From NCBI RefSeq assembly GCF_904846715.1, contig NZ_CAJHBU010000003.1, positions 185,763-249,762 of the forward strand: a DNA stretch of 64,000 nt, in the 5' to 3' direction. The translations under genes were made by a program, and so were the position numbers. The notes beneath the pieces are model-generated. The model saw only the letters and a list, made by a program, of their open reading frames with translations. It ran no database searches and was not told where the DNA came from. This DNA comes from Psychrobacter vallis. Its GTDB lineage: Bacteria > Pseudomonadota > Gammaproteobacteria > Pseudomonadales > Moraxellaceae. Below are positions 55,346 to 62,973 of this stretch, in pieces. The stretch's first letter is position 1. The number at the start of each line of letters is the position of its first letter.

Positions 55346-56449
55346 ATGAACATGATTGCATTAAACACCAGCACTCAGCCAAGACAGGCTAAGCGGACAA
55401 CCGTCAAGGTTAAGACGCCGCTACAGGCTAAGTCCAAGGTAGACAATAAACCCGCTAAGCCGTCTGCTAACTCATCAACGCCTGCAAAGCGTCTGATAAA
55501 TACCAAACACTTAAGCCATGACAAGTGGCTTGAGATTCGCAAACAAGGCATTGGCAGTAGTGACGCTGCAGCTGCCTGTGGTATCCATCCGTACTTGTCC
55601 ATGCTTGAGCTATGGATGATCAAGACAGGACGTATGAGCGCAGATATCGATGAGAGCATTGAAGGCTATTCACCGCTGTATTGGGGCAATACGCTTGAGC
55701 CGATGGTGGCTAAATACTACCAAGAACAGACAGGCAATAAGGTACGGCGGGTCAATGCCATTTTGCAGCATCCCGATCCTGATAAAGCCTTTATGCTGGC
55801 CAATTTAGATTATGCCATTACAGGCAATGATGAGGTGCAGATTCTAGAGTGCAAAACCGCTGGTGAACATGGTGCGAAATTATGGAAGCATGGTGTGCCT
55901 TTGTATGTGACGTGCCAAGTACAGCATCAGTTGGCAGTCACAGGTAAACAAGCTGCCCATATTTGTGTGTTGCTTTGTGGACACGAGGCGAAGATTTATA
56001 AGGTTGAGCGTGACGAAAGCTTGATTGAATCCATTATCGAACATGAGCGCCTATTCTGGCAATACGTAGAAACGGACACGCCACCAACCCCGGATCATAG
56101 CGAGTCAGCCGCGCGTGCATTAAAGCTGCTTTATCCAACCCCTAAACCCTCAAGCAAAATTGATTTGCGAGAAGATGACCGCGCAAATAGCTTGTTCGCT
56201 AAGCTGGTTAATCATCGCATGTCTATTGAAGCGCTAGAGCAACGTCATGACCAGATTAAGCATCAACTACAAACGCTTATTAAAGACAATGAGGTCGCGA
56301 TCTTTGGTAAAGGTGCTATTTCATGGAAACGGTCTAAAGATAGTGTCGGTCTTGATAGTAAGGCCATTGCTAAAGCGCATCCTGAATTGCTCACGCAGTT
56401 TAGTAAAACCAAGCACGGTAGCAGACGCTTTGTCATTATTAATGACTGA
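55346..56449 (+). CDS. YqaJ-family viral recombinase/exonuclease
   Basis: A 367-aa lambda-exonuclease-type nuclease that digests 5' strands in phage recombination. After a basic, low-complexity N-terminal stretch (residues 10-55, TQPRQAKRTTVKVK) come RKQGIGSSDAAAACGIHPYL (about 66-85), NLDYAI, the catalytic ILECKTAG (about 170-177) and QVQHQLAVTG. The C-terminus is a coiled region. Partner single-strand annealing protein is not visible in the window. AAGGAATT precedes the ATG. Confidence 0.9.
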   Translation: MNMIALNTSTQPRQAKRTTVKVKTPLQAKSKVDNKPAKPSANSSTPAKRLINTKHLSHDKWLEIRKQGIGSSDAAAACGIHPYLSMLELWMIKTGRMSADIDESIEGYSPLYWGNTLEPMVAKYYQEQTGNKVRRVNAILQHPDPDKAFMLANLDYAITGNDEVQILECKTAGEHGAKLWKHGVPLYVTCQVQHQLAVTGKQAAHICVLLCGHEAKIYKVERDESLIESIIEHERLFWQYVETDTPPTPDHSESAARALKLLYPTPKPSSKIDLREDDRANSLFAKLVNHRMSIEALEQRHDQIKHQLQTLIKDNEVAIFGKGAISWKRSKDSVGLDSKAIAKAHPELLTQFSKTKHGSRRFVIIND

Positions 56450-56521
56450 GCCATCAGTCACTTAACCATCAACACAACCATTAACCAATCAAAGCAAATC
56501 AATCAATCACAGTGCATAACT

Positions 56522-56548
56522 GCCCACCTCTCAAAGGTGGGCTTTTTT
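56522..56548 (+). terminator. Terminator after the YqaJ gene
   Basis: GCCCACCT pairs with AGGTGGGC over CTCAA, followed by T6 and ATGGC. Confidence 0.88.
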
Positions 56549-56580
56549 ATGGCTCATAAAAACACATAAGGAATATCAGC

Positions 56581-57480
56581 ATGATTAAAGGTCTCACTAT
56601 AACCCCACCTGTACTCGGTCGTATCAGCATTGGCCGTGTCATTGAAAAGGATGGCAAACGTCTTCCTGCCAAAGACGATCAATTCACCATCACCAGCCAA
56701 ATCCAAAATAAAGACGGCTGGATCAATCACCCACTTGATGAAAAGCTACGGGCAAATAATGACGGTAAGCTCAGACAAATACCCGTGCGCATGCTGTTTA
56801 ATGACCCTGAATTAAACCTTCGTGCTGAGTACACCTTGTTTGATAGACAAACCGGACGGCCATTATGCGTGGGTGACGGTGAACAGTGTCAGCGCAGAAC
56901 CAATAAGGGCGTTGAGCAATTGCCTTGCCCATCCCCTGATCGCTGTCCACTAGCACAAGGCGGTGCTTGCAAACCCTATGGCAGACTCTACGTGAATCTG
57001 AGTGAAGACGATGAGCTGGGTACATTTATCTTTAGGACGACAGGCTTTAATAGTATTCGCACACTGGCAGCTCGCTTAAGTTACTTTGCCGCCGTATCTG
57101 GCAATAAGCTGTCATGCTTGCCATTGCAACTGACGCTCAGAGGTAAAAGCACCACGCAAAGCTATCGTACGCCGATCTACTTTGTAGATTTGACGCTACG
57201 TAATGATGTGACACTCAAACAAGCAGTACAAGATGCACAGGCAATTGATAAAGAGCTTATCGAACACGGCTTTGATCAAGCAGCGTTAGAGCATGCAGCC
57301 AAACAAGGCTATGTCAATTCCTGCTTTGAGATTGATAGCGATGGTCTGCTTGATGTGGCTGAAGAGTTTTATCCGATGGAGACAGAGGATGCAAACGGCA
57401 GTCATCAAAATGGGTTAGCGACGCAGAACGTAACCAGTATTGAGCAGGGGCTACGGAAAAGTGTGACAGCGGTGAGTTAA
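56581..57480 (+). CDS. Gp3-like protein, possible recombination directionality factor
   Basis: A 299-aa protein. It has a cysteine cluster (LCVGDGEQCQ at about 98-107, LPCPSPDRCPLAQGGACK at about 117-134) likely to bind zinc, then FIFRTTGFNSIRTLAARLSY and a C-terminal TRYN-poor tail. It is usually annotated as hydrolase or metal-binding protein, or as recombination directionality factor, in plasmids and ICEs. Its 3' end is duplicated in decayed form at 44864-44949. It is followed by a terminator and alpA. ATAAGGAATATC precedes the start. Confidence 0.75.
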   Translation: MIKGLTITPPVLGRISIGRVIEKDGKRLPAKDDQFTITSQIQNKDGWINHPLDEKLRANNDGKLRQIPVRMLFNDPELNLRAEYTLFDRQTGRPLCVGDGEQCQRRTNKGVEQLPCPSPDRCPLAQGGACKPYGRLYVNLSEDDELGTFIFRTTGFNSIRTLAARLSYFAAVSGNKLSCLPLQLTLRGKSTTQSYRTPIYFVDLTLRNDVTLKQAVQDAQAIDKELIEHGFDQAALEHAAKQGYVNSCFEIDSDGLLDVAEEFYPMETEDANGSHQNGLATQNVTSIEQGLRKSVTAVS

Positions 57481-57505
57481 CACTATTAAGTCAGATATAC
57501 GACAT

Positions 57506-57538
57506 AAAAAGGAGCTGATTCATGCAGCTCTTTTTTTT
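57506..57538 (+). terminator. Terminator in direct repeat B
   Basis: AAAAAGGAGCTG pairs with CAGCTCTTTTTTTT over ATTCATG, followed by T8 and ATCG. Confidence 0.85.
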
Positions 57539-57609
57539 ATCGTCTGAATCAAGGCTAACCATCGGACGGTATGGGATGCCGTAAAAAAATATGGGACTCC
57601 GTAACTGTA

Positions 57610-57627
57610 TGAGAGATGACGCTCTCA
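57610..57627. promoter_or_regulatory. Inverted repeat in the alpA leader
   Basis: TGAGAGATGACGCTCTCA lies 21 bases before alpA copy B. Copy A has TGAGAG..CGCTCA with one changed arm. It may be an operator or an RNA hairpin in the alpA leader. Confidence 0.4.
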
Positions 57628-57648
57628 TTAACTTACGAGGAGATAATC

Positions 57649-57900
57649 ATGGAAAATTTAAACACAGCACAGCCAGTAATCGAGCAATGTAATCATATCC
57701 CACAGCTATTAAGTGTTAAGGATGTTAGCCATTATACTGGTCTTAGTCGTTCTACGATTTATGAAATGATCAATGAAAAATCTGTTCGTCATGATCCAAC
57801 ATTCCCTAAAAAAGTACAACTTACACAGGTGAGAGTAGTATGGGTAGCGAGTGAAGTTGCAGAATGGATTAATACTAAGATAGCTGAGCGCTCAACCTAG
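57649..57900 (+). CDS. AlpA-family excisionase/transcription regulator, copy B
   Basis: An 83-aa paralogue of 45119-45370 with the same DNA-binding segment (LLSVKDVSHYTGLSRSTIYEMI) and WVASEVAEWI ending. The ATG at 57649 follows GAGGAGATAATC; the longer frame from 57616 is not used. It ends the mobile module, with a terminator-like hairpin (AACCGCC/GGCGGTT, about 57909-57942) just after it. Confidence 0.88.
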   Translation: MENLNTAQPVIEQCNHIPQLLSVKDVSHYTGLSRSTIYEMINEKSVRHDPTFPKKVQLTQVRVVWVASEVAEWINTKIAERST

Positions 57901-58193
57901 ACTTATCGAACCGCCTTAACGCTAAGAGTAGGGCGGTTTATTTTTTGTTAGATTTTACGATTTTTAAGAGTGAAGTGAGATAGCCTTCAACCAACCTCAT
58001 GTATTTTTTTATAGCAGAATACCAAATACGCTTTCATCTATATAACTATAGATGATCTAATATAAGTGGTTCGATGATAGATGTCTGTTTTGAGTGGCCT
58101 ATTAATATATTAGAGCATACTTACAGCTGGTTTCCGTAGGGTATATCCTAATCAGATTATTGTGCTAAAAGTTTAGGGACATAATTAATATAG
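57901..58193. other. Gene-free right border of the AlpA module
   Basis: A terminator-like hairpin at 57909-57942 (AACCGCC/GGCGGTT), then AT-rich DNA with no feature up to the IS5 remnant. Confidence 0.45.
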
Positions 58194-58280
58194 GGGCTGT
58201 ATAGAATTCAAATCAGCGGCAACCAAATAAAGACACAAGCTAGTATGATCGCAGCCCATTAACTGTCTTTAAGCTTATTA
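58194..58280 (-). pseudogene. IS5-family transposase remnant (3' end), left flank of the foreign island
   Basis: On the minus strand this reads KLKDS, stop, WAAIILACVFIWLPLI, stop: the last codons of an IS5-type transposase with a nonsense mutation. The end CTGTATAGAATTCAAATC matches the other copy at 60985-61242. Sequence similarity stops at about 58280, where a MITE-like element begins. Confidence 0.75.
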
Positions 58281-58289
58281 TAGTCTGAA

Positions 58290-58468
58290 TTCGGGATAAG
58301 CCTGTGCTTAAGTTGTTGATACTATTTGCATAATTATTATGTGACCTTATAAAGTCATGCTTTTGACAGTAGTTTATAGAGAAACCTGCCTTCAAAGACT
58401 TAGCTGGTCTTCAAGAGTAATAGAAAATATCAATACTATCAGCAGCTTAATGGATCACTTATCCCGAA
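58290..58468. mobile_element. 179-bp MITE-like element with 32-bp inverted ends
   Basis: Left arm 58290-58321 and right arm 58437-58468 share TTCGGGATAAG exactly and TTAAGYTGYTGATA with C/T variation. The 7 bases between are not conserved. It is non-coding and sits immediately against the IS5 remnant and 16 bases from the glycosyltransferase stop. Confidence 0.65.
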
Positions 58469-58483
58469 CTAGGGTTATAACTA

Positions 58484-59695
58484 TCATTTTGACTCCTCCT
58501 TTACCATCGCTCTAAATCTATCGGAAAAGTCAGGTAAAACGGAACGCACTGTAATCCACGGAGAGAGGGATGCAACACCCATTGGATCCTCATAAAACTC
58601 AGCTGCAGCTTCTTTGATAGCCTCTTCAAAAGCTTCGACTGCCCTTATCTCATTTTGGCGGTTATACTCAAGGGCATTTATCTTACTGAGTGCATTGTAC
58701 TTTGAAATCTCAATACGCGACTGCTGGTAGTATGAAGCAAGGAGTGTTTTAAAAGAGGCTTCTGAAAAAACCACTCCCTCTTGAGCTAAAATTCTAAAAA
58801 GAGTTTTAGCTATATCGTTTGCCATCTTGTAAATGCCACCACCTTCACTTTTTGAGCCTAAGTCTTGATGTTTATGCTCATAACTCTCCATGATTTCTGT
58901 TTGACAGATACGACGGCTTGAGGTGTTGTTATAAACTTCTGAGAGTGTTGAAATCTCAAGCCCCCAAGTAGGAGAAATCCCAATACCACGACCAAGAGAG
59001 CGGATAAATGCGAACTCTCCAGAGAGGGCATAACGAAAACTCTGCATATACTCCAAGTAGTGGTTTGAGCCAAAAGTAATCTTGAGGGCTTTTATGAGTG
59101 GTGTATAAAAAAGACGGGTCACTCGACCGTGGAGCTTGTTTGTAACGCGAGAGTAATAGCCTTTGTTAAACTCAAAATCAAGTCCTGGGTGTACTATGGG
59201 GTAAAAAAGCCGTGCAACAAGCGCTCGTGAGTAGTTTACTATGTCACAATCATGCAGGGCAAAAGCATAGTTATCTTCATTTGTGAGACCATAACCTATC
59301 ATCGTCCAGACATTACGACCTTTTCCTGGAGTGTCTAAACCAGGAAAACCCTCATCTGTAAGCTCTTTATATATCTTTTTTACGTCTGGACCATCATTCC
59401 AAAGTACCTCAACACTACACTCCAAAATGCTCATACGCTTCTTTACTTCTAAAAACTGCTCCTCAGTTGCACAGTCGAGTCCAAGTATAATTTTATAGAG
59501 ATACTTCACGTTTTTAAGCTCATCAATAATAGTCTGCATCGCTGGCGTTTCAAACTCTGAGTAGAGAGCGGGAAGTAAAAGCACCATATTTCTGCGTTTT
59601 GAAAAGTGCAATAATTCTTCTTCTATGCTTTCTAAGGAGCGATTTCCCACATTCTGTAGTGTTGTTATAACGCCGTTTTGAAAAAAATCTGACAT
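58484..59695 (-). CDS. gpgS: Glucosyl-3-phosphoglycerate synthase-like glycosyltransferase (GT81-type)
   Basis: A 403-aa GT-A glycosyltransferase. It probably transfers glucose from an NDP-sugar to 3-phosphoglycerate, the first step of glucosylglycerate synthesis. The DxD-type motif is in ALHDCDIVNYSR (about residues 147-158), with GKGRNVWTMIGYGL before it and YPIVHPGLDFEFNKGYYSRVTNKLHGRVT after it. GGGAG lies 8 nt before the ATG. It belongs to an island together with the phosphatase encoded at 59996-60799. The sugar (glucose or mannose) cannot be fixed from sequence. Its style (AGA, ATA, CTC codons) differs from the core genes. Confidence 0.78.
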   Translation of the reverse strand: MSDFFQNGVITTLQNVGNRSLESIEEELLHFSKRRNMVLLLPALYSEFETPAMQTIIDELKNVKYLYKIILGLDCATEEQFLEVKKRMSILECSVEVLWNDGPDVKKIYKELTDEGFPGLDTPGKGRNVWTMIGYGLTNEDNYAFALHDCDIVNYSRALVARLFYPIVHPGLDFEFNKGYYSRVTNKLHGRVTRLFYTPLIKALKITFGSNHYLEYMQSFRYALSGEFAFIRSLGRGIGISPTWGLEISTLSEVYNNTSSRRICQTEIMESYEHKHQDLGSKSEGGGIYKMANDIAKTLFRILAQEGVVFSEASFKTLLASYYQQSRIEISKYNALSKINALEYNRQNEIRAVEAFEEAIKEAAAEFYEDPMGVASLSPWITVRSVLPDFSDRFRAMVKEESK

Positions 59696-59995
59696 CTTAT
59701 TCTCCCTTCTGATGTTATCTCATAATAACTAGACTGCCATGATTTTTCAAAACCTCGCAGTGACAGCAAGTGTCATTGCGAGCGAAGCGCGGTACTCTAA
59801 CCTTCACGGTTACCTTTTATTATTATCGCTACATCTATTATATTTGTGCCACTACAATATTATGTTTAGGGGGGGGTACCATATTTCTTGCTACCTACAC
59901 TTAAAATATTTTCTTCAAGCTAGCAATATTTTGAGATGAATTTTTTTAGCAAAGACGCCTCAAGTGCATCGGCAAATATCTCTCTTGCAAGCGCT
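59696..59995. other. Intergenic stretch with a repeat and a G-tract
   Basis: It holds a widespread repeat-type sequence (GTCATTGCGAGCGAAGCG near 59773-59790), an eight-G tract (about 59869-59876) and the remnant of a third gene (59868-60006). Confidence 0.5.
59773..59790. repeat. GTCATTGCGAGCGAAGCG-type repeat fragment
   Basis: A single copy of a sequence motif common in intergenic regions of many marine and epsilon-type bacteria. It occurs once here, in the foreign island, and supports a foreign source only weakly. Confidence 0.35.
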
Positions 59996-60006
59996 TTAGA
60001 GTTCAT
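59868..60006 (-). pseudogene. Probable 5' remnant of a glycerate 2-kinase (MOFRL) gene
   Basis: An ATG at 60006 overlaps the phosphatase stop codon region (gATGaa). The frame reads SKALAREIFADALEASL... to a TAG at codon 29, then in the same frame LEENILSVGSKKY until the G-tract at 59876. These two pieces resemble the N-terminus of MOFRL glycerate kinases (REIF..AL.A, LE.N.L.VG.K.Y). The rest of the gene is gone. The enzyme would make phosphoglycerate from glycerate, fitting the neighbouring pathway. This is an inference from a short segment. Confidence 0.5.
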
Positions 60007-60799
60007 CAAATATCTCCAGTATAGAGCTATTCCAACCTTTTGGTCCTGGGTAGTCTGCTCTTTTTATATCTGCGTTTCCTATGGCGCTAAAAGAGCCATC
60101 ATAGAGGGGAACTAAAACACCAATATCTGCTTTTTTTATCATAGTAAAGTCATTTGCACTATCACCAAGGGCTATCTTGGTGCACTTTTGGTTGTAATAC
60201 TCTTCATACATGTGAGCAAGTGTAAGCATGGCATTTGCTTTGTCTTGTAGGAGTGAGACAAGGTGAAAAAATCTTCCCCCTTTTACTATATCAAAGCCAT
60301 CTTCATTTGCCTCTTTTTTAAGAGCCTCAAGCTCTCTTTCGTCTTGCATCAAAAAAGGCTCACTAAAGTCACGTTTCATGGCATTTAGGCTTTCTTCTCT
60401 TGGCAAACCTGTATGCTGTATTACTTCATCAACACTCATATCTCCAAAACCTTTTATAGAGTAGCTCCGTTTCATGTGTGTGAAAAAAAGTCTCAGTTCG
60501 ATGTAGGAGTACGCCTTAGAGAATTTTATCCACTTCTCTTTAAACGTCACCTCTTTTGCAAGTACACACTCTGAGGGCACAAATATCCCAGCACCATTCT
60601 CAACAATAAAAGGCTGCCGCATGCCTAACTCTTTTTGAAGCACTACTACTTCACTAAAGGTTTTGCTCGTAGCGATAATGAGAGGGATTGAGCGATATTG
60701 TAAAAGTGCTAAGGCCTCTTTTGCAGGAGCGAAACTATAATCCTGGTGATTGAGTAGTGTTCCATCTAAATCGGTAAATACAAGATATCTCTTCTTCAT
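59996..60799 (-). CDS. HAD-family glucosyl/mannosyl-3-phosphoglycerate phosphatase
   Basis: A 267-aa HAD hydrolase of the mannosyl-3-phosphoglycerate phosphatase type. It removes phosphate from the product of the synthase next to it to give glucosyl- or mannosylglycerate. The nucleophile motif is FTDLDGTLL (about residues 8-16), with IATSKTFSEV (motif II Thr/Ser) and ALGDSANDFTM (motif IV, about 218-228). The ATG at 60799 gives a family-like N-terminus (MKKRYLVFT); a GTG at 60817 adds six residues. No Shine-Dalgarno was seen, which suggests the natural upstream gene was lost on transfer. Confidence 0.85.
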   Translation of the reverse strand: MKKRYLVFTDLDGTLLNHQDYSFAPAKEALALLQYRSIPLIIATSKTFSEVVVLQKELGMRQPFIVENGAGIFVPSECVLAKEVTFKEKWIKFSKAYSYIELRLFFTHMKRSYSIKGFGDMSVDEVIQHTGLPREESLNAMKRDFSEPFLMQDERELEALKKEANEDGFDIVKGGRFFHLVSLLQDKANAMLTLAHMYEEYYNQKCTKIALGDSANDFTMIKKADIGVLVPLYDGSFSAIGNADIKRADYPGPKGWNSSILEIFDEL

Positions 60800-60984
60800 A
60801 GCAGTATGATACGACACAATTATTTGTCATGGTCGACTTATTTCAGACCACTTCTTAGAGGTTTTTATTTAAATAAATGCAGTCGAAAATGCCATGGGAT
60901 CTCTCATGACATCCAGCACTTTAGAACAATCCTTTGAGCAATTACTTTATGGACTAATAACTTGGGTTTATTACACTTAGATTA
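60800..60984. other. Gene-free border between the phosphatase and the IS5 remnant
   Basis: 185 bases without recognisable content. Confidence 0.35.
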
Positions 60985-61242
60985 GGGACTGTATAGAATT
61001 CAAATCAAAGGCAACCAAATAAAAACACAAGCTAGTATGATCGCAGCCCCGTAACGGTCTTTAAGCTTCTCATAATGAGTGGCGATGCCTCTAATCAACC
61101 TAGCAAAAGCATTTTCTACCAAATGGCGGCAGCAATATAAATATCAATCCAAAGTATCGTTATTGCTTTTAGAGTTAGACTTAACCGGTATGACCGACTC
61201 AGCACAGTGCTTAAAGACACACGCTCTAATGTCGCTACTATC
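60985..61242 (-). pseudogene. IS5-family transposase remnant (C-terminal third), right flank of the foreign island
   Basis: On the minus strand the frame reads SDIRACVFKHCAESVIPVKS, then an in-frame stop, then RHLVENAFARLIRGIATHYE, KLKDRYGAAIILACVFIWLP and a stop. RHLVENAFARL is a hallmark of IS5/IS427-group transposases. The downstream end CTGTATAGAATTCAAATC is shared with 58194-58280. It is truncated at both ends and nonfunctional. Confidence 0.85.
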
Positions 61243-61279
61243 TACTTATAGGTAGATTCTACTCTGTGGCATCTACAAT

Positions 61280-61663
61280 TTACTGAGTACTTTCTACTGG
61301 GTCTTGATTGAAACTCGTATTGTTTTCATCTACCATTGTGGTATCACTAATTACTGAGCCATCAGTCATTTCATCGGTTATGGTACTATCCGTCATTGTA
61401 TCGGTAGTGGCTGTACCAGCTGGATCCATGGTACTGTCTGTATTTGCCATTCCCATATCCGTAGTTGTTTCACCCGTAGTAGTGTCCGTACCTACTTCAG
61501 TATCAGTCGGTTCTGTTCCAACAGCAGTAGCTTCAGTCGTGTCCATCGTACTATCTGGCGTCTCTTCCACTTCATTACTGCAAGCACTAAGTGCCACAAC
61601 GCTGACCAGTAACGCGATCCAGAGTTTACTTTGAAATGCATGGTTAGAAGTTATTGTCTTCAT
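61280..61663 (-). CDS. Thr/Asp-rich lipoprotein, hypothetical
   Basis: A 127-aa lipoprotein. The ATG at 61663 follows AAGGATATTAAA and begins the signal peptide, with lipobox LSAC (about residues 25-28). The mature part is almost entirely low-complexity Thr/Asp/Glu/Ser/Met (TDTEVGTDTT, TDTMTDSTITDEM), so it is acidic and disordered. Similar small acidic lipoproteins occur in Psychrobacter and Acinetobacter; no function is known. Monocistronic. Confidence 0.65.
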   Translation of the reverse strand: MKTITSNHAFQSKLWIALLVSVVALSACSNEVEETPDSTMDTTEATAVGTEPTDTEVGTDTTTGETTTDMGMANTDSTMDPAGTATTDTMTDSTITDEMTDGSVISDTTMVDENNTSFNQDPVESTQ

Positions 61664-62505
61664 TTTAATATCCTTAATAAAATTAAGATAAATCATTGAT
61701 TATAGTATTGAACATTGCAACTTAACCATTACTTTAAATGAATCCTAATATTAATATATATACCAACTAAGAGATTTTTGTTAAATTTTGATAGCTTTTA
61801 ATAAATTTTTAATAATAATGTTAGTAATGTAAATCATTATATGAGCAATACTTTATAAATGGGATATAGGCTCCTGATATTTAAAAATGTTATTGATCAA
61901 ATTAAACAAACGATTATTACTATGAGTGAGCTCAGCGTTTCAACTATAGCCCGACAGGTATCAGTAAAGCCTTAAAAACTACTGGTATTAGCAAAAAATA
62001 TGCTTTAACGCCTAGAGCTTGTCCTATAAAAACAACAGCTTATCTAACTAGTATTAACGACTACATTTCTTAGGGCTTTGCTACTGTATGGATGAGAGTG
62101 AAATGATTTACTATCGACAATGGTTAAATTATATAGTGACAAACGTAGAGAATATATAAGGTAAAGTAAAGCTTTTGCATTTTGTCAATTGAGATGACTT
62201 TATACAAGGGCCACAAAAAAATTAAACAAGGTGACCTATAAGGAAAACTCTTTAATAATATGTCGAAGATTAAAGAGTGCTATAGTGCTATTTGGGACTA
62301 AAAATTGACGATATATGCTAATCTCAAGTCAAAACTAACTATGCTCACTCATTACAATTAACAGGAGGTAATATTAAAATCACTAGAGATGAAAAATCGA
62401 GGATTGATGATCGCCTTATCCTTGTGAGTCAAGCTGAAATAGCCAAGCGTCGTTGTATCAATGCAGCGACAGTCAGGAGTTTTTCGTAGGTAACTTCCCT
62501 GTGCT
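61664..62505. other. 842-base stretch with relics
   Basis: Contains the IS630-type relic (61922-62106). It also has a short frame near 62371-62490 after AGGAGGT with an HTH-like segment (SQAEIAKRRCINAATVR), too short and decayed to call. AT-rich and probably degraded mobile DNA. Confidence 0.4.
61922..62106 (+). pseudogene. IS630-type transposase fragment
   Basis: The frame from 61945 reads YSPTGISKALKTTGISKKYA, then CPIKTTAYLTSINDYIS, a stop, and GFATVWMSE. This matches the HTH-to-DDE stretch of IS630-family transposases (the consensus being G(Y/F)..V.MDE). It has a nonsense mutation and no ends. Confidence 0.6.
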
Positions 62506-62973
62506 TTACTCAAGCTCTTCAATAAGCGCTTGCATCTCAGCTATTTCACGCTCCTGTGCTTTTATAATATCGTCAGCAAGTTTACGTACGCGCGGGTCTT
62601 CGATATCAGCGCGACTACTGGTGAGAATGGCTATTGAGTGATGAGGTATCATTGCCTGCATCCAATCAACTTGATTAACCGTTGCTTGTGATCTCACGCC
62701 CCAAATACCGATCGCAAACATCAACACGCTCAGACCATAAATCGTCAAATTGACCTTAGTTTTCTTATACATATTGGTCATAAAGGCCAACATGACCACT
62801 GCCATACCTGCACCCATATACAGTGCCATATAGGCTCTAGTCTCACTAAAATAAATATGATCCCATTGGTAGGTATTGAAATACATCATGACATACATGA
62901 TGATAGTTGATGTTAAAATCATCAGGGTGAATTTTACATAAGGGTTCATATTTTTTTGCTTAGAAGCTTCCAT
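62506..62973 (-). CDS. DUF305 membrane protein
   Basis: A 155-aa protein with three to four membrane segments in the first 100 residues (FTLMILTSTIIMYVMMYF, MALYMGAGMAVVMLAFMTN, LTIYGLSVLMFAIGIWGV). A periplasmic or cytosolic DUF305 tail with the MIPHHSIAIL motif (about 118-127) follows. DUF305 proteins are often in metal (copper) resistance or biofilm contexts, which is weak evidence. GGAGGT lies 6 nt before the ATG at 62973. It stands alone. Confidence 0.8.
   Translation of the reverse strand: MEASKQKNMNPYVKFTLMILTSTIIMYVMMYFNTYQWDHIYFSETRAYMALYMGAGMAVVMLAFMTNMYKKTKVNLTIYGLSVLMFAIGIWGVRSQATVNQVDWMQAMIPHHSIAILTSSRADIEDPRVRKLADDIIKAQEREIAEMQALIEELE

Larger units (their letters stand above)
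57437..57900 (+). repeat. Direct repeat B flanking the accessory region (about 464 bp)
   Basis: Counterpart of 44907-45370. Here the gene tail is intact. Repeat B contains the end of the Gp3-like gene, terminator, leader and alpA copy B. Confidence 0.8.

Noticed and set aside
59739..59939. Open frame on the plus strand inside the foreign island
   Set aside because: It overlaps the repeat motif, the G-tract and the kinase remnant and has no start signal.
62453..62641. 62-codon plus-strand frame opposite the DUF305 gene
   Set aside because: Antisense shadow of the clear DUF305 gene.
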